From positions 1,669,187-1,733,186 of the forward strand of contig NZ_JACCCW010000001.1 in NCBI RefSeq assembly GCF_013410065.1: a DNA stretch of 64,000 nucleotides. Direction: 5' to 3'. Shown piece by piece: positions 1-6,462 of the stretch. Numbering within the stretch: position 1 is the stretch's first letter; every line of letters starts with the position of its first letter. Both the position numbers and the translations under genes were made by a program. This DNA comes from Granulicella arctica. Its GTDB lineage: Bacteria > Acidobacteriota > Terriglobia > Terriglobales > Acidobacteriaceae. Under the pieces are notes generated by a model. That model saw only the letters and a list, made by a program, of their open reading frames with translations. It ran no database searches and was not told where the DNA came from.

Positions 1-29
1 GGATTCTGTGTCTAACAAAAGCAGGAGCC

Positions 30-608
30 ATGATGAGTCTGCGTTCGTATGTCTGTTTCGCCCTTGCCTTTGCCGCACCTTTGGCTGTGCCGGTTTCGAT
101 GACCGCGCAGGAGCCTCCGGCGGTTGCCCAGAGCCTTGGCTCGCTGGCTGACCAGCCCGGTACGCATACGGCGTTCAGCTTCGACCGGTCGCTGATGCAG
201 ATTGCTCAGAACCTGTTGCAGAGCAATGGGATGGATGCGAATCGGGCCGCGGCGGCGTTGACTGGAATCTCGGTGGATTCGTATCACTATCCGCGTCCGG
301 CTTTTTATACGCCGGAGGTGATGGGGACGATCATCGATACGTTTCATACGGCGGGGTGGAAGCATCTGGTGAATGGGAACCAGACGCCGGCGAACTCGGC
401 CCAGCCTCATGCGGCGTTGACGGATATGTGGCTGCACTTCAGCGGGGCGGATGTTGACGATTTTATGGTGATGATTCGTGCGCCGAAGGATATGACGGTG
501 ATCCAGGTGACGGGGGATCTGCGGCCGCTAGACCTGCTGCATCTGAGCGGGCACTTCGGGATTCCGAAGGTGGACCCGAATGCGGTGATGGTGCCTGCTC
601 CACGATAA
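30..608 (+). CDS. Secreted protein, DUF4252-like, function unknown
   Basis: This 192-residue protein begins with a clear signal peptide (basic start, hydrophobic residues about 8-24, possible cleavage near AQEPP). The first ATG follows AGGAG closely, and a second ATG comes directly after it. The mature part ends in a block reading LSGHFGIP, with a preceding hydrophobic pattern (VIQVTGDLRPLDLLHL), which resembles the end of DUF4252-type proteins as I remember them. Such proteins often sit beside sigma and anti-sigma genes, but what lies upstream is outside the window. I see no catalytic motif. The secreted nature is well supported; the family call is tentative. Confidence 0.65.
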   Translation: MMSLRSYVCFALAFAAPLAVPVSMTAQEPPAVAQSLGSLADQPGTHTAFSFDRSLMQIAQNLLQSNGMDANRAAAALTGISVDSYHYPRPAFYTPEVMGTIIDTFHTAGWKHLVNGNQTPANSAQPHAALTDMWLHFSGADVDDFMVMIRAPKDMTVIQVTGDLRPLDLLHLSGHFGIPKVDPNAVMVPAPR

Positions 609-1054
609 ATGTGACTGGTTTTTCGTGGTGCCCCCTCCCCCCATCTTTGAATTCAAAATATGGAGAACAAAGGACTTAGGTCTGGACCTAGATATGGCTT
701 AGGTCCGGGCATTTGTTTGTTTGGAGCGTGGTGGGGAGGCTAGGTCTACTTCTATTGTATTGGGTTGGATGAGGTGAATGTGCCACGCGTTTGTGTAGGA
801 TTGGCGCGGGTTTGATGGGGTTTGTGAGTTGACAGGGATTTTGGGTGGATCGGTGGCTACGATGGACGGATTGCTTCAGGTTTGGTCATCGCTCGTCCAC
901 GATTGACGAAAACTGCTAGTTGTACCTCCGACGAATTAACTTTCGGTGTCTATCCGCATGATGTTGCCTCCCGAGTCAGCGATGATTAAACTCAGATCTC
1001 CAAAGGCCATAAAGCAGGCTATGCTGCTCTGAATGGTGGCACTCTTGGGGTTCC
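609..1054. other. Intergenic stretch with no supported gene
   Basis: No convincing coding frame is visible. There is a short palindrome TAGGTCTGGACCTA near 678-691 followed by a further TTAGGTCC copy, and the composition becomes AT-richer toward the right. It may be the terminator and promoter region between the secreted protein and the small genes downstream, but I cannot identify a specific signal. Confidence 0.4.
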
Positions 1055-1246
1055 ATGAACCTTCTTTTCTACTTCGAGTTCTCCTCCGGGGCTGAAACTA
1101 AGCAACAGAGCTATGACGATCTGCGAGGTATTCCAATTCCTAATGTTGGAGACTCTATCTGTCCGGGGCAGGGCCAATGTAAGATTCTCAGCCGCACATT
1201 TAGTTATCACTCCCAGGGTCTCACTATCTATTTCCTCTGCGAGTAA
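1055..1246 (+). CDS. Small hypothetical protein (63 aa)
   Basis: This short frame opens at ATG and encodes a sensible-looking protein: an N-terminal strand (LLFYFEF), a central IPIPNVGD segment and a C-terminal RTFSYHSQGLTIYFLCE. The alternating hydrophobic pattern and Pro/Gly turns look like a small beta-rich domain rather than a shadow frame. The region is AT-richer than its surroundings, as is the next gene, so the two may have arrived together. No ribosome-binding site is evident, and no function can be inferred. It could also be the tail of a longer degraded gene. Confidence 0.45.
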   Translation: MNLLFYFEFSSGAETKQQSYDDLRGIPIPNVGDSICPGQGQCKILSRTFSYHSQGLTIYFLCE

Positions 1247-1300
1247 CTTGCCGATCGGCTGTAGCTGACCTCACCTTGCCTCTGAGAAAGACGTTGACAG

Positions 1301-1885
1301 ATGCTTCACCTAGCCCCAGAAACTCATGGTTCGCTCTTCACAGCTTATGGTGCACTCTTGGTCGCATTTGTAGCGGGTGCCTTCTCCTTGCTGGGGTTGA
1401 CTGTTGCAAAGGAGAATAAGGTCTCCGAATTCAGACAAGAGTGGATTAATGCACTCCGAGAGGACATCGCCGAATTCATAGCTCAAGCACAGCTGATCCA
1501 TTCAGAGATTTCCGAGTATGTAAGGGGCGAGTGCGCTGATTATCGAGATCATTTAGACCGTACCCGCGATCCCTATCTTGATCTGAATCGAGCCTCCACT
1601 CGAATAAAACTACGACTGAATCTAGCAGAGGAAGATAACAAGACGCTCATGAACTCTATGGGCGAATTGCAAGACATCTTGAGGACTAGGCCAGATAATA
1701 TAGCGCTCTTTCAAACACAGTTTGGACCTGCGTCGAAGAATGTAGAAATACAAACGTCGCTAATCCTTGCTAAGGAATGGAAACGGGTTAAAGCAGGGGA
1801 AACAGGCTACAAGCGCGCAAGAAGAATTGCGCTTGTAGTCCTTTCGATCTCTTTGTTGGCTGTTGTGATATCGCTTTTCTGCTAG
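1301..1885 (+). CDS. Membrane protein with two terminal TM helices, function unknown
   Basis: This 194-residue protein has one hydrophobic helix near residues 15-36 (GALLVAFVAGAFSLLGLTVA) and another at the C-terminus (about 176-193). Between them is a soluble, charged, mostly helical domain of about 130 residues starting KENKVSEFRQEWINALR. That layout would put both ends in the membrane and the helical region on one side. Proteins beginning with a similar KENK...FRQxWI...LR stretch are widespread hypothetical proteins, sometimes in variable regions. Codon use and base content are AT-richer than in the genome-typical neighbours, which fits horizontal acquisition. The stop codon lies inside an 8-bp tandem repeat. 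Confidence 0.65.
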   Translation: MLHLAPETHGSLFTAYGALLVAFVAGAFSLLGLTVAKENKVSEFRQEWINALREDIAEFIAQAQLIHSEISEYVRGECADYRDHLDRTRDPYLDLNRASTRIKLRLNLAEEDNKTLMNSMGELQDILRTRPDNIALFQTQFGPASKNVEIQTSLILAKEWKRVKAGETGYKRARRIALVVLSISLLAVVISLFC

Positions 1886-1908
1886 CACGCTAGCACGCTA
1901 GCACGCTA
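1881..1908 (+). repeat. 8-bp tandem repeat overlapping a stop codon
   Basis: The unit GCTAGCAC occurs three and a half times in a row. The first copy contains the TAG stop of the upstream membrane protein gene. Each unit contains the palindrome GCTAGC. Slippage here would not alter the protein, because the stop is in the first unit. Confidence 0.85.
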
Positions 1909-2040
1909 GACCGATGTACAGATGGTCTACGCACAATTTCAGGTAATCACTGGAAAGCGGATCTACGTCTCACCTTTTATACGCGAGGTCGATGCACTCC
2001 TTACGGATGACTATTCGGAACTTAAACTTGGTGTTGGTTC

Positions 2041-3099
2041 TTACCAGCCGTAGAGGTCTACCTGGCGGAGGAGGGCTAGTTTGCGGTCGGGGGGGAGGAA
2101 GCTGGCTTCGATGGAGTTGGCGGCTAGTTCGCGCATCTGTTCGAGGGTGAAGCCGTAGGTCTCGTAGGCGAGGAGGTACTCTTCGAGGAGGTTGGAGCCG
2201 AACATGGGTGGGTCGTCGGAATTGAGGGTGACCATGAGGCCGGACTCGAAGTAGTCCTTGAGGGGGTGGGCGTCGAGGGTGGGGCAACAGCCGGTGCGGA
2301 GGTTGCTGGTGACGTTGATCTCGAGGGGGATCTGGCGCTGGGCGAGGATTTCGAGGAGTTCGGGGTCGTGCTGGGCGCTGAGGGCGTGGCCGATGCGTTC
2401 GGCACCGAGGTTGACGGCGGACCAGATGCTTTCGGGACCGGTGGACTCGCCGGCGTGAGCGGTGAGGCGGAGGCCTGCGGCGCGGGCTTCGGCGTAGAGG
2501 TCGCGGAACTGGTCGGCGGGGCCGCGGGCCTCGTCGCCGCCGATGCCGATGCCGATGATGCTGGGGTACTGCTGGCGCATGGTGGCGGCTTTGCGGAAGA
2601 CGACGGCGGCCTCTTCGGCTCCGAAGTGGCGGACGGCGTCGATGATCCAGAGGACAGTGGTGCCGAACTCGTTTTCGGCGCGGAGGCGGCCGCGCTCGAT
2701 GGCGGCGGTGACGTCGTCGATGTCGAGGCGTCCGTAGCGGTAGAGGATGCCGTAGGAGATGTAGACCTCGGCGTGGAGGACGCCCTGGTAGGCGAGGGTG
2801 CGGACCATGTCGTAGGTGATGAGCTCGTAGTCGGCGGGGGTGTGGAGGCGCTCGGTGACGGCTTTGAAGGACATGAGGAAGCTGGGGAAGTCGGTGTAGA
2901 GGTAGAGCTGCTGCGCGGCCTCGAGGGTGAGGGGCGTCGGGTCGTTGCGATGAGAGAGGGTGACGAGGGTCTCGGGGAGGATGGTGCCTTCGAGATGCAG
3001 ATGGAGCTCGGCTTTGGGGAGGCCGCGGAGCCAGGTGGGAATGTCGATTTCGGGGGCTTGCTTTGCTGCTCGTGCCATGGGTTCTAGTTTAGAACGCAT
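2041..3099 (-). CDS. Adenosine deaminase-family amidohydrolase
   Basis: This zinc hydrolase of the adenosine/adenine deaminase family (352 aa) would convert an aminopurine nucleoside or base to its hydroxy form in the cytoplasm. Metal ligands are visible: HLHLEG (His33, His35), HAGE (His215, Glu218), His238 in RIGHAL and the Asp pair in NSDDPP (Asp295-296). The segment SNLRTGCCPT, where classical adenosine deaminases have a different substrate loop, leaves the substrate open: adenosine, adenine or aminofutalosine are all possible. A second in-frame ATG lies at 3078, directly after a perfect 15-bp palindrome. Neither start has a good Shine-Dalgarno sequence, so the first 7 residues are uncertain. 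Confidence 0.88.
   Translation of the reverse strand: MRSKLEPMARAAKQAPEIDIPTWLRGLPKAELHLHLEGTILPETLVTLSHRNDPTPLTLEAAQQLYLYTDFPSFLMSFKAVTERLHTPADYELITYDMVRTLAYQGVLHAEVYISYGILYRYGRLDIDDVTAAIERGRLRAENEFGTTVLWIIDAVRHFGAEEAAVVFRKAATMRQQYPSIIGIGIGGDEARGPADQFRDLYAEARAAGLRLTAHAGESTGPESIWSAVNLGAERIGHALSAQHDPELLEILAQRQIPLEINVTSNLRTGCCPTLDAHPLKDYFESGLMVTLNSDDPPMFGSNLLEEYLLAYETYGFTLEQMRELAANSIEASFLPPDRKLALLRQVDLYGW
3081..3095. promoter_or_regulatory. Perfect palindrome at the deaminase start
   Basis: GTTCTAGTTTAGAAC is a perfect inverted repeat with 6-bp arms and a 3-bp centre, placed 2 bp before the second possible start codon (3078) of the deaminase gene. It could be an operator, or an mRNA hairpin if the upstream ATG is used. 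No regulator is adjacent. Confidence 0.35.
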
Positions 3100-3214
3100 G
3101 GGGGCGGGATGGCTCGGTTTAGCGGGGAGAGATGCGACTCGGCGACGGCGATGAGGAGGATGCCCGGCTGCGCTTTCACGAGATCAGCCATACGCTGCTG
3201 CGATTGCGGCTGTA

Positions 3215-4336
3215 TCAGGAGATTCGTAGAACCGTAACGAGCCAGGCGCGCATGCGCAGCTTCAAGAGATTGCAAGGGTGTCCCATGAGGACGGCAAAGG
3301 TTGCCACGCCCAGGAGTATGGCCGCACGTAGGCCGAGGCTCTTACTGGACGTCCCGACGATGGAGAATACGAGCACGAGGATCGGGAAATGAAAGAGATA
3401 TAAGGGGAATGTGCCTTCGGCAGTGAAGCGAATTGCATTTGCGATGCTGGATTTTCCGGAGACCGGTGCGAGGTCGGCGAGCAGCAGGAGAAATAGCATG
3501 AGGACGAATGCGACTGTGCCGATTTCGTAAAAGCGGATCGATACGCGTCCGAGCAGCGGGCTGTAGGGGATTGCTTGATCGATCCATCTCTGGGCTGCAT
3601 TCAGTTGTGGCATGAGAGCTCGATGAAACAGGCCCAGAGAGAGCGCCATGATTTCGATTACCGCTGTCATGGCGATGACGATCGAGCGCTTGCCGCGAAG
3701 ACGCTGGTAAAGAGAGTACAAGAGGCATCCTCCCAGCCAGAGCGGGAAGAGCGCCATAATGCTTGGTCCGGCAAGCAGTGCGACCAGGACGAAAAGGATG
3801 AGTCGTTTTGCGCCCGTCAGGTAGAAGGCGAGGCCGTACAGAACGTAATAGAAACACTCAAAGCTGAGCGACCAGAATGGGATGTTCGATAAGAGGAAGA
3901 TCTGTTTAGCCCAGATTTCACTCAGGAAGGTTGCATTGGCCAGGATACGGAAGGGGATGTGGGTGCAGTTCGATAGCCAGTTAGCGTCGTAATACGACGG
4001 GTTGATCCGGTGGGAGAGAAGATCGAAGAGCAGAGTCAGGAGAATAGCCGGAATCGCCACCGAGTAGATACGAGATATTCGATCGACATAGTAGTGGGCA
4101 GGTGTGACGGGTTTTCTGAGTGTGACATAGCGGATGACAAACCCGGAAAGCAGAAAAAACACGACGACCGCCGCGGTTGCTGCTTTGACCAGAGCTTCTT
4201 TGCCCGGTGGGTAGAAGCTTGGCAGGGCCAGATGGCCAATCACTACGACCACGGCAGCGCTAGCGCGGATGATATCCAGTAACAAAGAGCCCGATGGCGA
4301 GATGGGCCGGTGAAGCGCGCTGTTTTTTTCGGTCAT
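3215..4336 (-). CDS. Acyltransferase 3 family membrane protein
   Basis: This roughly 373-residue, multi-helix integral membrane protein carries the acyltransferase-3 (OafA/NodX-like) layout: an early helix ending in a conserved His (VVVIGHLALP), then FFLLSGFVIRY, then a basic segment with DRISRIYSV and WSLSFECFYY. These enzymes move acetyl or other acyl groups onto surface polysaccharides or lipids. The frame stays open upstream to a TTG at 4432, but those extra 32 residues are polar, resemble no family member and lack a ribosome-binding site, so I prefer the ATG at 4336. It points the same way as the deaminase downstream with about 115 bp between them. The acceptor substrate cannot be read from sequence. 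Confidence 0.82.
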   Translation of the reverse strand: MTEKNSALHRPISPSGSLLLDIIRASAAVVVVIGHLALPSFYPPGKEALVKAATAAVVVFFLLSGFVIRYVTLRKPVTPAHYYVDRISRIYSVAIPAILLTLLFDLLSHRINPSYYDANWLSNCTHIPFRILANATFLSEIWAKQIFLLSNIPFWSLSFECFYYVLYGLAFYLTGAKRLILFVLVALLAGPSIMALFPLWLGGCLLYSLYQRLRGKRSIVIAMTAVIEIMALSLGLFHRALMPQLNAAQRWIDQAIPYSPLLGRVSIRFYEIGTVAFVLMLFLLLLADLAPVSGKSSIANAIRFTAEGTFPLYLFHFPILVLVFSIVGTSSKSLGLRAAILLGVATFAVLMGHPCNLLKLRMRAWLVTVLRIS

Positions 4337-4454
4337 GTGAGGTGTCTGCCCTGCCGGTACTGGCCTAGCGATTGCATCGCCCGAAAGATGTCTCGTTCGC
4401 GGTGAGCTGTGGTGAACATTGAGTTTACTCAATGCAGGAGGTCTCAGTGCTGGG

Positions 4455-6005
4455 CTATTCGGCCTTGTAGAACTCGCTGCGTTTGCGGCTGTAGAAGAAG
4501 TAGATGAGGAGACCTAGACCCAGCCAGATGAAGAAGCGCATCCAGGTGATGATGGGCAGGCCCATCATGAGGAGAATGCAGAAGATGACGGAGAGGGCGG
4601 GAATGATGGGGCCGAAGGGGACGCAGAAGCCGCGGCGGCGTTCGGGCTCTCGGACGCGGAGGATGATGACGCCGATGGAGACGAGGGCGAAGGCGAAGAG
4701 GGTGCCGATGTTCGAGAGGTCGGTGAGGGTACCGATGTCGAAGAGGCCGGCGGGGATGCCGACGACGAAGCCGGCGACCCAGGTGGCGACGGCGGGGGTT
4801 CGGTACTTCTTGTGGATGCGCCCGAAGACGGCGGGCAGGAGGCGGTCGCGGGACATGGAGAACCAGACGCGGGATTGGCCGAGCTGGAAGACGAGGATCG
4901 AGGAGATCATGCCCATCATGGCGCCGAAGAGGACGACCAGGCGGACCCAGTGAAGGGAGTGGGCACCGGGGGTGACTGAGAGCTTCTTGAGAGCGTTGAC
5001 GACCGGGGCGGCGTCATCGACCATGCTTTGCCAGGGGACGAGGCCGGTGAGAACGACGGCTACACCGATGTAGAGGATGGTGCAGACGACGAGGGTGGCG
5101 ATGATGCCGATGGGGACGTCGCGCTGCGGGTTGCGGCACTCTTCGGCGGCGGTGGAGACGGAGTCGAAGCCGATGTAGGTGAAGAAGATGATGGAGCCGC
5201 CGGTGAGGATGCCGGACCAGCCGTTGGGGGAGAAGGGATGGTAGTAGTGGGGCTTGATGAAGTGGGCGCTGGTGAAGATAAAGATGAGGATGGCGGCGAG
5301 TTTGAGCAGCACCATGATGTTGTTGGTCTCGGCGGACTCGCGGATGCCGCGAATGAGAACAACGGTGAGGATCATGACGATGAGGAAGGCGGGCCAGTCG
5401 AAGCCGAAGTGCCAGCCGGGGAGGTAGAGATCATGGCCCTGGAGGTCTTGTAGTCCGGCTGGGAGGTATGCGGGGGAGATCCAACGGAGGGCGGGATGGA
5501 AGCCGAACCAGTCGAGGAGGTCGACCATGTGGGCGGCGAAGCCGACGGAGACGGCCATGTTGCTGCCGGCGTACTCGAGGATGAGGTCCCAGCCGATGAT
5601 CCAGGCGACGAGCTCGCCGAGGGTGGCGTAGGTGTAGGTGTAGGCGGAGCCGGCGATGGGGATCATGCTGGCGAGCTCGGCGTAACAGAGGCCGGTGAGG
5701 CCGCAGACGATGGCGACGAGGATGAGCGAGACCGCGAGGGCGGGGCCAGCGCCGGGGCGTCCGGCGAGGGCGGAGTGATGGATGAGATAGTCGAGGACCG
5801 GCGCGCGGAGGATGGAGGTGGTGTCGAACTTCTCCCCGGCGATGGCGGTGCCGATGACGGTGAAGATGCCCGAGCCGATGACGGCGCCGATGCCGAGCGC
5901 GGTGAGAGAGACCGGGCCGAGCGTCTTCTTTAAGGCATGCTCCGGCAGCTCTGACTCGTGGATCAGCTTGTCGATCGATTTGGTTGCAAAGATCTGCCTG
6001 CCCAG
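4455..6005 (-). CDS. APC-family amino acid permease, probable CTG start
   Basis: This inner-membrane amino acid transporter of about 516 residues is closest in character to the cationic amino acid transporter (CAT/YfnA) group. The first ATG (5666) would begin at MIPIAGSAYTYTY and remove the first two helices. Reading upstream in frame gives a full N-terminus without stops: GRQIFATKSIDKL, LGIGAVIGSGIFTVIG (the unwound first helix typical of the superfamily) and a second helix ending CYAELAS. An in-frame TGA at 6018-6020 closes the frame. The only plausible start between them is CTG at 6005, preceded by GAGGAG with 8 nt spacing. So either CTG is used or an ATG has mutated. Later helices include GFDSVSTAAEE and a C-terminal YFFYSRKRSEFY tail. 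Confidence 0.88.
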   Translation of the reverse strand: MGRQIFATKSIDKLIHESELPEHALKKTLGPVSLTALGIGAVIGSGIFTVIGTAIAGEKFDTTSILRAPVLDYLIHHSALAGRPGAGPALAVSLILVAIVCGLTGLCYAELASMIPIAGSAYTYTYATLGELVAWIIGWDLILEYAGSNMAVSVGFAAHMVDLLDWFGFHPALRWISPAYLPAGLQDLQGHDLYLPGWHFGFDWPAFLIVMILTVVLIRGIRESAETNNIMVLLKLAAILIFIFTSAHFIKPHYYHPFSPNGWSGILTGGSIIFFTYIGFDSVSTAAEECRNPQRDVPIGIIATLVVCTILYIGVAVVLTGLVPWQSMVDDAAPVVNALKKLSVTPGAHSLHWVRLVVLFGAMMGMISSILVFQLGQSRVWFSMSRDRLLPAVFGRIHKKYRTPAVATWVAGFVVGIPAGLFDIGTLTDLSNIGTLFAFALVSIGVIILRVREPERRRGFCVPFGPIIPALSVIFCILLMMGLPIITWMRFFIWLGLGLLIYFFYSRKRSEFYKAE

Positions 6006-6134
6006 TGCGCTTGCTCCTCAAACAAAGAATGTGTCGGGGAAGTCCTACTGCGTACTATCGCTTATGAACTGGAAAGGCACAACTAAATTGCGCGGATGAG
6101 GAGGATGCTGAAGAAGATTCGTTTGCTTTGGGAG

Positions 6135-6206
6135 GATTCCCTCAGGGGCTAAAGCCCCGTAGCAGGAGGAAAGCTTGCGGCGGGACTGAAGTCCCGCCCT
6201 TTCAAA
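6135..6206. repeat. Paired-hairpin dispersed repeat, copy 1
   Basis: Two adjacent hairpins are seen. GGGGCTAAAGCCCC (6145-6158) has arms with an AA-centred loop, and CGGGACTGAAGTCCCG (6181-6196) is followed by CCCTTTCAA. The left hairpin is preceded by GATTCCCTCA. The same arrangement recurs at 10691 and 12080, always between genes. It looks like a REP/BIME-type element that may be moved by a transposase elsewhere in the genome. Confidence 0.8.
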
Positions 6207-6244
6207 ACGAATGATCTCCTCAGCAACCTCTCATGCGCGAACGA

Positions 6245-6400
6245 TTAGCGCTTGCTCTGGCCGCGGGATGCCTTCTTGATCTTTGCCTTGTTCTCGCCGC
6301 GTGCGCCGGTGCGGGGGGCCTTGGGGGCTGCGGCCTTGCGTGCTGCGCGCTTGACCTTCTTGCGCTCCTGGGTGTCGGTGATGCTCTTGGTATTTGCCAT
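6245..6400 (-). CDS. Small Lys/Arg/Ala-rich basic protein (51 aa)
   Basis: This short gene encodes MANTKSITDTQERKKVKR followed by an Ala/Lys/Pro-rich middle (AAPKAPRTGARGENK) and a KIKKASRGQSKR end. About a third of the residues are Lys or Arg with very few acids, and there are no hydrophobic helices. This resembles histone-H1-like or nucleic-acid-binding tails; I recall similar small proteins in Acidobacteria but cannot confirm it here. The start has no strong Shine-Dalgarno sequence. It lies just downstream of the helicase gene and could share its transcript unless the hairpin at 6424-6456 stops transcription. DNA or RNA binding is inferred only from charge. Confidence 0.65.
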   Translation of the reverse strand: MANTKSITDTQERKKVKRAARKAAAPKAPRTGARGENKAKIKKASRGQSKR

Positions 6401-6423
6401 GATTTCGTTGCCAAACTTTCTAT

Positions 6424-6456
6424 AGAAAAAATAAACAGAGGTCTTGTCTGTTTTTT
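6424..6456 (-). terminator. Probable terminator after the helicase gene
   Basis: AAACAGA and TCTGTTT form a 7-bp stem around a 7-nt loop, with a T-rich run on either side, so the hairpin could terminate in both directions. On the minus strand it follows the UvrD/PcrA stop codon by only a few bases and precedes the small basic protein gene. Confidence 0.6.
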
Positions 6457-6462
6457 GTATAT

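Noticed and set aside
1881..1908. Possible CRISPR or attachment site
   Set aside because: The repeat unit is 8 bp with no spacers, and no integrase or cas gene is near.
5431..6021. Minus-strand frame with an ATG near the permease start
   Set aside because: It is in another frame (Arg/His repeats); the real permease N-terminus is in the frame beginning at CTG 6005.
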